This document shows, in pieces, positions 1-6,002 of a DNA stretch of 6,002 nt (positions within the stretch are counted from its first letter, which is position 1; each line of letters opens with the position of its first letter). Where the stretch lies: NCBI GenBank assembly GCA_022360535.1, contig JAKSCP010000285.1:1-6002 (forward strand), read 5' to 3'. Below the pieces are notes generated by a model. That model saw only the letters and a program-made list of their open reading frames with translations. It was not told where the DNA came from and did no database searches. The DNA is from Pseudomonadales bacterium. GTDB taxonomy: Bacteria; Pseudomonadota; Gammaproteobacteria; Pseudomonadales; Pseudohongiellaceae. The translations under genes and the position numbers were made by a program.

Positions 1-2032
1 CATAAGACAAGGGTTTCACGTCATTGATCGGAATGTTTCGATCAACCTCGCTTGCGATTACTTTTAGCGAGCGTTCAAAGTTTGCAATCGAAATGGTATT
101 TAGCATCGGTGTTTTTACAACAATGGCCACCGAATTTACCGCGAGTTGAGCTTCTGGATTGGTTAAGGGCAGTTGGGCAAGGGGCCGATAGATGGCAGAG
201 CCATTCAGGGCCTCTCGATCCGGTTCGCCATAAATAAGCTGATTGACAACACCGGTAACCGTGACGGTCTCACTTTCTCCCTCCGGATGAAGTTGGATTT
301 GCTTGCCTATAGCAGATTCATTTGGCCAATATGTTTCAGCGAACAACTGATCGACAATTGTGACCGGAGAGCTGAATGCATTATCTGCGTTGTTAAAATA
401 CCTGCCAGCAATAAGCTCGGTGTCCATGCTGGATAGATAGTCGGCACCTATCCAAACACTTCCGATATCAGGGATGCGATCTCCAGCAGCGATGTCCTGG
501 TCTTCCAGCCTGTATCGAATTCGTTCTGGATAGTTTCCAGCCAAAGTGGTGGCGTAAGCCATACTTTCGAAAGCATCATCATTCGACACCTCGATAACAA
601 GATTATCAAGGAAGTTCAATTTTTCGGCCGTGCCTGAATAATCGGCTGAGCTGAAGTCCACACTTGCGGTCAAGAAGCCATCCGGATTCACACCAAAATC
701 GACTTGATTGGCGCGATACACAAATACAACAAACACCCAGCAGACAATTAGCAGAAAGCACGACATCACTACTTCAGTGCTGACTAAAAGGCGAGTAAGT
801 TTACTCGTGCCGATATTCGCGGTCGTTTTTGAATCATTGCCCAGCACACCGCAGATATCTTGACGAGTCGCAGCCCAGGCTGGATAAAAACCCGATACTG
901 CCCAAACGGCCAGAGTGGCCAGGAATATCGAAGCAATCTCCCATTTCTGCAAACCGAAACTCAGCCAGAATGGCAGCTCAAAATTGGAAGAGGCAAACCA
1001 ATTCTCAATGATGTTCAAACTTAAGACGCCTATGAGCAGGCCCACTAATGCCCCCATCATGCAGATCAAAAACGATTCCATAAGTACTTGCCGGATGGCC
1101 CGATAGCGTGTTCCACCCACTGCAGTTCTTACCGCCAGCTCGGCGATTCGTTCGTTGCTTCTCACAATCAATAGGGTTCCCACATTGAGGCAAACTAACA
1201 GCAGCATTGACAGAGACAGGCCTATGATTAGAGGAACATAGCGTATAGCGGTGGTGAACAGTTGTGAGAAAGGCCTTACATACCCAACCCTGTCACCATA
1301 GGTGTCAGGGAATTCTGCGTTTAGAGATTGCAATAACGAATTCAATTCAAGTATGGCCGCATCGATGCTAGCTGTTTCCCTAAGGAGAGCAATCGGCGTT
1401 ACCCTCGGACTTTCTCCAGGCTCAGCATTTGATTCCATCTGCAAGGGAAGCCAGAGATCATTTTGGATGGGATAACTGAATTCTTCGGGCATTACACCGA
1501 CAATTGAATAGAACTCGCCATTAATCCTGGCTTGTAGATCCAGAATATTTGTTGTGCCCGCGTAGTAGTTCTGCCATAAGTCATAGCTGATAACCACAAC
1601 AGGCGCTGCGGAAATCGAGTCGTCTTCAGGCTGCAAGCTTCGCCCGAGCAAAGGAGGTACATTGGTGATGGCAAGAACATCAGGCGTTAGTCGGGCGGCG
1701 TTATACAATTCAGCCGTATCGCCATCGCTGAATACCGCTGGCATCTCACGATATGCACCAAAAGACTCATAACTAGTAACACTCTGCTCCAGTCGTTGAT
1801 AGGTAAAAGCGTCAATGCGTTGATTGACCAGGCTATCGACACCTTCTCTAATAATTACGAACCGATCTCCGTTTTCGTATGGCAATCCTGCAAGGCCTAC
1901 CACTTTAGCCATAAAGATCAAAGGCACAATAATGCCGATTCCCATCGCGATAACAGAGGTACAGAGGATGGTAAAACCAAATTTCTTCCGCATAAGTCGG
2001 AGGGTGTATTTGAATTCAAACCAGTAATTCAT
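1..2032 (-). CDS. ADOP/MacB-FtsX family ABC transporter permease, 3' end cut by the window edge
   Basis: The reading frame is open for 677 codons from ATG at 2032 to the left edge, with no stop or frameshift. Seen: a Lys/Arg-rich N-terminus and a first membrane helix (about residues 19-42). A large periplasmic MacB-like core domain follows (about 43-262), including INGEFYSIVGVMPEEF near 170-185. Next come three helices of the first FtsX block (about 263-289, 314-341, 366-386), with the cytoplasmic motif NERIAELAVRTAVGG at 293-307 between the first two. A further helix (413-438) opens the second half, and the second periplasmic domain runs to about 677. By comparison with the complete neighbour, roughly 130 residues including the last three helices are missing. 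There is no Walker A or ABC signature, so it is a permease without its own ATPase. The start has only a weak ribosome binding site (AAG close to the ATG), and no in-frame ATG, GTG or TTG lies between the preceding stop codon and this start. The closest paralogue in the window is the gene at 2875-5304; they clearly align but have diverged. The substrate is unknown; MacB relatives drive export or lipoprotein-related envelope work. Confidence 0.93.
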   Translation of the reverse strand, partial: MNYWFEFKYTLRLMRKKFGFTILCTSVIAMGIGIIVPLIFMAKVVGLAGLPYENGDRFVIIREGVDSLVNQRIDAFTYQRLEQSVTSYESFGAYREMPAVFSDGDTAELYNAARLTPDVLAITNVPPLLGRSLQPEDDSISAAPVVVISYDLWQNYYAGTTNILDLQARINGEFYSIVGVMPEEFSYPIQNDLWLPLQMESNAEPGESPRVTPIALLRETASIDAAILELNSLLQSLNAEFPDTYGDRVGYVRPFSQLFTTAIRYVPLIIGLSLSMLLLVCLNVGTLLIVRSNERIAELAVRTAVGGTRYRAIRQVLMESFLICMMGALVGLLIGVLSLNIIENWFASSNFELPFWLSFGLQKWEIASIFLATLAVWAVSGFYPAWAATRQDICGVLGNDSKTTANIGTSKLTRLLVSTEVVMSCFLLIVCWVFVVFVYRANQVDFGVNPDGFLTASVDFSSADYSGTAEKLNFLDNLVIEVSNDDAFESMAYATTLAGNYPERIRYRLEDQDIAAGDRIPDIGSVWIGADYLSSMDTELIAGRYFNNADNAFSSPVTIVDQLFAETYWPNESAIGKQIQLHPEGESETVTVTGVVNQLIYGEPDREALNGSAIYRPLAQLPLTNPEAQLAVNSVAIVVKTPMLNTISIANFERSLKVIASEVDRNIPINDVKPLSY

Positions 2033-2058
2033 AATCTTATGCGCTCGTTGCTTGTTTA

Positions 2059-2077
2059 TGGCCGAACATCTTGGCCA
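2059..2077 (-). other. Small inverted repeat in the gap before the left permease
   Basis: The minus strand reads TGGCC, a nine-base loop, then GGCCA, giving a perfect five-pair stem. It is followed by TAAACAAGC rather than a run of T, so it does not look like an intrinsic terminator. It lies in the 54-base gap between the lipoprotein stop and the next permease start and could slightly affect translation or RNA stability. A stem this short can occur by chance. Confidence 0.3.
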
Positions 2078-2086
2078 GGTCGATTT

Positions 2087-2839
2087 CTATGGCCTCGGTC
2101 CGCTGTAAGTCAGTGGACTGGCACCCACAATATTGTTAACTGAAGCAGATTCGTGGACGTAAAGCGTGATTTCGTCTCTAGCCAATAAGGTTCCCCGAAT
2201 CTCTGAACCGGGGCCGATGACTACTTCCTGCTTACCCCAATTCCTGTTCATGATGTCCAGGATTCCTCTGATTCTTCGGCGCTGAATGATCACGTCGTTT
2301 TCTATAACACTGTTCTCCAGGCGAATGTCGCCGGTTCGGGTCTCCACGTTTTCGCCAACACTTACGTCGAACAGTTGGATGTCGCCGTTGGAAGTTCTGA
2401 CTGAGCGCCCGACGGTGACATTGGAAAGACTGATCCGACCGTTGACGGCTCTTGCATTGCCATCGATCTGCCCGCCACTCACCGCGGTAATACGGCCATT
2501 AACCGTCTCGACATCGTTGACGCGGGCGTTGCGACCTCCGATAGTCACCCGCCCGTTAACGGTTTCCACATTCCTGGCGGTCGCGCCATCTTCAACCGTG
2601 ATGCGGCCGTTTACAGAGTCCACATCGTTCACGGTCATGCCGGTGCCTACCACGATCCGCCCGTTGACGTTGCTAACATTCCGTCCCTGTTCAGGTTCGG
2701 GTGTAAGGACGATTGTCGAGTTGGTAGATCTAATTCGTGTAGGATCGCTGCTGCGGCTGTAAACGACACAACCTGTCAACGCTAATAAAAGAAGGAAGAC
2801 TAAAGCTCTTTTTGCCAGTAAAGATGGATGAAATTTCAT
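2087..2839 (-). CDS. Repeat-rich beta-helix lipoprotein (bactofilin/DUF4097-like), 250 aa
   Basis: This is an exported lipoprotein of unknown function. Seen: a basic N-terminus, a hydrophobic stretch (residues 12-21) and the lipobox LTGC with the lipidated Cys at 24. The next residue is Val rather than Asp, which by the E. coli rule favours sorting to the outer membrane. A Ser/Thr-rich linker (28-50) is followed by seven repeats. Each is centred on Asn-Gly or Thr-Gly (59, 77, 95, 114, 133, 151, 169) and has the form Val-Asn-Gly-Arg-Ile followed by alternating small, Val and Gly residues. The spacing of 18-19 residues is that expected for a right-handed beta-helix. A basic patch, QRRRIRG (186-192), and a final region with VVIGPGSEIRG (206-216) and ITLYVHESASV (224-234) close the protein. 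The start is supported by AGAGAGG seven bases upstream. It sits 35 bases after one permease gene and 54 before another, so it is probably co-transcribed and acts in the same envelope process. It could be a scaffold, an adhesin-like surface protein or a permease partner; the sequence does not decide. The fold is inferred from the repeat pattern. Confidence 0.93.
   Translation of the reverse strand: MKFHPSLLAKRALVFLLLLALTGCVVYSRSSDPTRIRSTNSTIVLTPEPEQGRNVSNVNGRIVVGTGMTVNDVDSVNGRITVEDGATARNVETVNGRVTIGGRNARVNDVETVNGRITAVSGGQIDGNARAVNGRISLSNVTVGRSVRTSNGDIQLFDVSVGENVETRTGDIRLENSVIENDVIIQRRRIRGILDIMNRNWGKQEVVIGPGSEIRGTLLARDEITLYVHESASVNNIVGASPLTYSGPRP
2330..2668 (-). repeat. Seven in-frame repeats of 54-57 bases encoding the V-N-G-R-I coils
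   Basis: Codons 58-170 of the lipoprotein hold seven successive units. The intervals between Asn-Gly/Thr-Gly pairs are 18, 18, 19, 19, 18 and 18 residues. The first five units carry Asn-Gly-Arg, the sixth Asn-Gly-Asp and the seventh Thr-Gly-Asp. At base level only the core is shared, for example GTCAACGGGCGGATC, GTAAACGGCCGCATC and GTTAACGGGCGGGTG. The conservation is therefore mainly at protein level and the units are not recent identical duplications. Confidence 0.85.
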
Positions 2840-2846
2840 AATGCTG

Positions 2847-2853
2847 CCTCTCT
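2847..2853 (-). promoter_or_regulatory. Ribosome binding site of the lipoprotein gene
   Basis: The minus strand reads AGAGAGG, then a seven-base spacer, then ATG at 2839. This is a good Shine-Dalgarno match at normal distance. It lies inside the 35-base gap after the upstream permease stop codon, so the gene can be translated independently of its neighbour. Confidence 0.7.
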
Positions 2854-2874
2854 GTAGTTAATGTATTTTGGCGG

Positions 2875-5304
2875 CTATTCGTAATGCAGGGCTTCGCCTG
2901 GCTCTATCGCTATCGCTTCTCGCGCAGGCAAATAGGAAGCCAAAGCAACGATGGCCCCAATAACTGCGACGATGACTGTAAAAATTGTTGTAAGCACTGG
3001 CCAGGAAGAATCCATAGCACCTGAGATGCTTACGTAGTTGAGCGCTACAAGGGCACCACCACCGCCAATTGCTGCTCCCGACAACAGATAGGTTGCGCCA
3101 CGGTGCATGGACAGCTTGAGAATTAACCAATTAGGTGAACCTAACGCTCTTCTGATGCCAATCTCGTGAATCCTTTCGTGAATCGACCTTGCTATGAGCC
3201 CATATATGCCAATGATCGACAGCAACAACGCGCCTAAAACAGGTGTACCGAACATGCCAATATGGAGTGTGAACCATGAGTTTAGTGACTGTGTGTAACG
3301 AGAGAGGGTTTGAAAATTACTGAGCGCGATTGTCCTGTTCGAAGCTGCTGCAGCTAGCCTAATCTGTCTTTCCGTTTCGGCTAACGGAGCATCAGTGTCC
3401 CGCAGTTTTGCAATAAGATAGGTCAGTTGTGATGGAGTCTGAGATAGTGGTCTGTACACTTTTGAAAGGACAGACCCTCCTTCTATGGTTGGTACCAATC
3501 CGACTATTCGAACGGCTCGAATCTCTGAATCGGAATTATCTTGTAAGTAAAGCAATCTACCCACCGGTGACTCATCGAATTGCATTAAATCTACAAAGGC
3601 ATTGTCTACCAGCGCTACAGGCTCCGAGTTTTGCGAATCGCCGGGGTCGAACGGTCTTCCTTCGATTAGTGATAGTCCCAGTGTTTCAAAGTAATTTTCT
3701 GCGATGCTTACTTCGCCAAATTGTGGTCGGGCAGATTGTTCGAGTAGTTCTGTGGCAGACATTGCCATCGCTACTCTACGCCCATTGTTTCCGGGGTTGG
3801 TGGATGAAAATGTTACAGACTCGACGTTGGAGATGTTTCGAGTCCCATCCTGCAGCTGCGTTTGAAAGCTGAGTTCGCTTGCTTTGCTGGCGAATGTTTC
3901 AGATGAGCTGGTCCAGTATGCCGATAGATAGTTTCCTTCATCTTGCACTACCTCTGATCGAAAACCCTGTACAAATGAATACAGATAAGAGCAGCTGACC
4001 AAGAGCAGGAAGAATGAAAGTATGACTTGTGATACAACTAAAACAGAAGCAACGCGATTCGGACTGTTGGCTGCTTTGCCGGTAGCTCCACCGCCCAAGA
4101 CCAATGCAATGTCGCTTCTCGTTGTGCGCCAGGCTGCAAATAGCCCGGCAATCAACCAAAATACCGCAAGCACCATTATAGAGATGAGCAGGATTTCTAA
4201 ATCAAAATGAAAGTCGAACCAGTAAAGCAAACGGCCGCCCATAAAAATGTTGGTAAAAAAGAACTGTAACCAGTTCAGAATCTGGCTCGAGAGAAGTGCG
4301 CCAAATACAACGCCGAGCGTGCAGATAAGGAAGGATTCGGAGAGAACGTGAAGAATGAGATTAGTTTTTTTGGCACCAACTGTTGTTCTAATGGCGAGCT
4401 CTGCAATTCTTCGGTTCGCACTGATAAGCAACAAGTTACAGACATTAAGGAATACCAGTCCGAGAAGACTAACGGAAATCACTCCTGCCATCTCGAAAGT
4501 GGCAATTGAGTTTATCCATCCATGGGAATAAGGAATGACTTTCGCAGTTCGAAAGGGGTATTCGTCAGGTAAACGCTGGCTTAACGCTGAAATTAGTTCG
4601 CTAACTTCAGTAGTGGCATTCTCAATACTTACATGTTCTTTCAGTACCCCAAAAAATCCGATGTTTGTTAGCTCACCAGGGTTGGTAACGCTGGGAATGG
4701 TCAGTGGTAGCCAGAAGTAGTGGACCTGTGGATGCCTGAATCCTTCCGGCATAACGCCGATTACGGTTCGAAATTCTCCATTCATAGGGATTGGCATGCC
4801 CACTACATCGGGGTCAGCGCCATAGTATTGGGTCCAAAGGTCATGACTGAGTAGTACTACGGGTTCAGCGCCCGGAAGTTCATCACTGTCGGTAAAAGCG
4901 CGCCCCAAAATCGGAGCAGTTTCCATCATTGAAAGAGCCGACACTTCCAGGCTGGTACCGAAGTAAGTCTCAATGGTTTCCCCGTCTGAAAACGTAGCGG
5001 GGATATCTATTAGCCCACTGATGGATTCGAAACTATCGGCGTTGTCCCGAATGTAATTCAATTGGAAGCTATCAAAGGAATTAGTAGTCATACCGCGGTT
5101 ATTGCGGGAGTCTACCTGCTCAATTATCACTAATTGCGAATCTTTGCTTCCTGGCAATGAAGGAAAGACCAAGTTCTTGGTAATGGAGTAGAGCGGAATG
5201 GAAATGCTAAACCCAAGAGCCACCACAGATATAAAAAGCAAGTTAAAGCCGATTCTTTTCCTAATCAGTCTCAGAGAATAGAAAAGATCAAATCGGCTAA
5301 ACAT
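2875..5304 (-). CDS. Complete ADOP/MacB-FtsX family ABC transporter permease, 809 aa
   Basis: This is a full-length inner-membrane permease with the duplicated ADOP layout. Seen: helix 1 (about 20-42), first periplasmic MacB-like domain (43-270, with MNGEFRTVIGVMPEGF at 174-189), and FtsX block one with helices near 272-295, 317-342 and 371-390. The cytoplasmic motif NRRIAELAIRTTVGAKK (297-313) lies in that block. The second half has a helix at 418-444, a second periplasmic domain (445-683), and FtsX block two with helices near 684-704, 735-757 and 767-789. Its motif HEIGIRRALGSPN is at 713-725 and the C-terminus is PGEALHYE. Eight helices and about 800 residues match the family. No ATP-binding motifs are present. 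The frame could begin at TTG 5313, but AAGGAA ends immediately before that TTG and nine bases before ATG 5304, so ATG 5304 is chosen. It lies 41 bases after the preceding permease stop and 35 before the lipoprotein gene. By analogy with MacB it would couple ATP hydrolysis by a separate subunit to movement of its periplasmic domains; the substrate is unknown. Confidence 0.95.
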   Translation of the reverse strand: MFSRFDLFYSLRLIRKRIGFNLLFISVVALGFSISIPLYSITKNLVFPSLPGSKDSQLVIIEQVDSRNNRGMTTNSFDSFQLNYIRDNADSFESISGLIDIPATFSDGETIETYFGTSLEVSALSMMETAPILGRAFTDSDELPGAEPVVLLSHDLWTQYYGADPDVVGMPIPMNGEFRTVIGVMPEGFRHPQVHYFWLPLTIPSVTNPGELTNIGFFGVLKEHVSIENATTEVSELISALSQRLPDEYPFRTAKVIPYSHGWINSIATFEMAGVISVSLLGLVFLNVCNLLLISANRRIAELAIRTTVGAKKTNLILHVLSESFLICTLGVVFGALLSSQILNWLQFFFTNIFMGGRLLYWFDFHFDLEILLISIMVLAVFWLIAGLFAAWRTTRSDIALVLGGGATGKAANSPNRVASVLVVSQVILSFFLLLVSCSYLYSFVQGFRSEVVQDEGNYLSAYWTSSSETFASKASELSFQTQLQDGTRNISNVESVTFSSTNPGNNGRRVAMAMSATELLEQSARPQFGEVSIAENYFETLGLSLIEGRPFDPGDSQNSEPVALVDNAFVDLMQFDESPVGRLLYLQDNSDSEIRAVRIVGLVPTIEGGSVLSKVYRPLSQTPSQLTYLIAKLRDTDAPLAETERQIRLAAAASNRTIALSNFQTLSRYTQSLNSWFTLHIGMFGTPVLGALLLSIIGIYGLIARSIHERIHEIGIRRALGSPNWLILKLSMHRGATYLLSGAAIGGGGALVALNYVSISGAMDSSWPVLTTIFTVIVAVIGAIVALASYLPAREAIAIEPGEALHYE

Positions 5305-5313
5305 TGTTTGCAA

Positions 5314-5319
5314 TTCCTT
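5314..5319 (-). promoter_or_regulatory. Ribosome binding site that decides the start of the central permease
   Basis: The minus strand reads AAGGAA, then TTGCAAACA, then ATG at 5304. The spacing is nine bases to the ATG but zero to the in-frame TTG at 5313, which is incompatible with initiation at the TTG. The ATG is therefore the better start, shortening the protein from 812 to 809 residues. Confidence 0.7.
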
Positions 5320-5345
5320 GTGAGCTTTTGTTCTGTTCTATTGCG

Positions 5346-6002
5346 CTATTCATAGTGCAGCGCCTCACCTGGTTCCATGGTGACAAGGCGCCTTGTCGGA
5401 ACATACGATGCTGTTAGTACTAAAATGCCTACTACAACGGTAACCGTGGTGAAAATGCTGCTAAAAATGATCATCGCATTGAAGCCGGAAATTGAGGTCA
5501 GTGACGATTGTGCAGCGCTCATTGCGATAGCACCGAGTCCACCGCCGAAAACGAAAGCAACGCCTAAATAGAGCAGCCCTTGATAAAGAAATATCTTTAC
5601 GATGCGCAAGTCGGATGCGCCCATGGCGCGCCGGATGCCCATTTCACCAGTGCGGGCAAGCACTGAGCGTGATATCAGGCCGTAGATACTGATCACGGAG
5701 AGCACGAGCGCCCCGACTGCAGCGGCAGCGAACATCCCGAGAATCGCTGTTATTCCTGAGGCATTGAGTTCAATAGGATCAGACAGCAGCATGATGCGGT
5801 ACAGTGTGATTTCCCGATTTACCCCTCTAGAAATTTCCCGCAGTTCTCTTTCAACCTCTGCAATTGGGCGCAGTAGTGTTGAAGGGTGCATTCGAACAGT
5901 GAACTGAAACCCTGATAGCGTGGGGTTCTGAGAGAGGGGGACATAAATCCGCGGACCAAAGCGGGCAGTAACTTCGCTGTCGGGCATGTTCGATTGAGGT
6001 AC
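5346..6002 (-). CDS. ADOP/MacB-FtsX family permease, C-terminal 218 residues only
   Basis: This is the 3' part of a third permease; the frame stays open to the right edge, upstream of the Met codon at 5987, so that Met is internal and not a start. Seen, numbering from the edge: the end of the second periplasmic domain (about 1-83, with GPRIYVPLSQNP near 16-27), and three membrane helices of the last FtsX block (about 86-110, 138-163 and 176-199). The cytoplasmic motif GEMGIRRAMGASD (119-131) and the tail PTRRLVTMEPGEALHYE complete it. The last eight residues are identical to those of the next gene downstream, and several motifs are shared, so the two are tandem paralogues. The 41-base gap to the next gene suggests co-transcription. 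The missing part, probably about 600 residues, lies outside the window. Confidence 0.93.
   Translation of the reverse strand, partial: VPQSNMPDSEVTARFGPRIYVPLSQNPTLSGFQFTVRMHPSTLLRPIAEVERELREISRGVNREITLYRIMLLSDPIELNASGITAILGMFAAAAVGALVLSVISIYGLISRSVLARTGEMGIRRAMGASDLRIVKIFLYQGLLYLGVAFVFGGGLGAIAMSAAQSSLTSISGFNAMIIFSSIFTTVTVVVGILVLTASYVPTRRLVTMEPGEALHYE

Noticed and set aside
2059..2077. Intrinsic terminator between the lipoprotein gene and the left permease
   Set aside because: The stem has only five pairs and no T-run follows it.
1796..2143. Plus-strand open frame of 115 codons
   Set aside because: It is antisense to the start of the left permease and the end of the lipoprotein gene, with mixed, non-family-like protein composition.
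2286..2762. Plus-strand open frame of 158 codons
   Set aside because: It lies exactly antisense to the lipoprotein repeats. Its Thr/Pro/Leu-rich periodic protein mirrors the repeat codons, and it has no family features.
3429..3872. Plus-strand open frame of 147 codons
   Set aside because: It is antisense to the second periplasmic domain of the central permease, which is a clear continuous gene.
5346..5987. Treating the Met codon at 5987 as the start of a 213-residue protein
   Set aside because: The frame is open upstream to the window edge, and the protein begins inside a periplasmic domain. It is the tail of a larger permease.
1..6002. CRISPR array, tRNA, rRNA, insertion sequence or attachment site
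   Set aside because: No regularly spaced identical repeats, RNA gene signatures, transposase-like frames or terminal inverted repeats were seen, and nearly all the sequence is used by the four genes.

Overview
The window is a single-direction gene block in which every supported gene reads on the minus strand. In transcription order (right to left) it holds the 3' end of one large ABC-type permease (5346-6002), a complete second permease of about 809 residues (2875-5304), a 250-residue lipoprotein built from seven short repeats (2087-2839), and most of a third permease that runs off the left edge (1-2032). The gaps are 41, 35 and 54 bases. No convincing terminator or internal promoter is visible, so this looks like part of one operon whose beginning and end both lie outside the window. 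All plus-strand open frames overlap these genes and look like shadows.

The three permeases are paralogues of the MacB/FtsX type. They match the architecture called ADOP (duplicated orphan permease, first named in Acidobacteria): a helix, a large periplasmic MacB-like core domain, an FtsX-type membrane block, then the same unit again, ending in a conserved Pro-Gly-Glu-Ala-Leu tail. None carries a nucleotide-binding domain, and no ATPase or membrane fusion (HlyD-type) gene is in the window. Any ATP-hydrolysing partner must be encoded elsewhere, perhaps just upstream, beyond the right edge.

The lipoprotein is the distinctive element. After a signal peptide with a clear lipobox it has seven Asn-Gly/Thr-Gly-centred repeats of 18-19 residues, the pattern of a right-handed beta-helix similar to bactofilin-like or DUF4097-like proteins. 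Its position between two permease genes suggests a role in the same envelope process, but no substrate can be read from the sequence.

The organism is probably a Gram-negative bacterium, because it has an exported lipoprotein and MacB-type permeases. Base composition is moderate: about 35-50% G+C in the sampled permease lines outside 5701-5760, and about 60% in sampled lines of the lipoprotein repeats and in that line. Tandem ADOP genes are known from Acidobacteria and also occur in some Proteobacteria and Gemmatimonadetes; the window alone does not decide among these.
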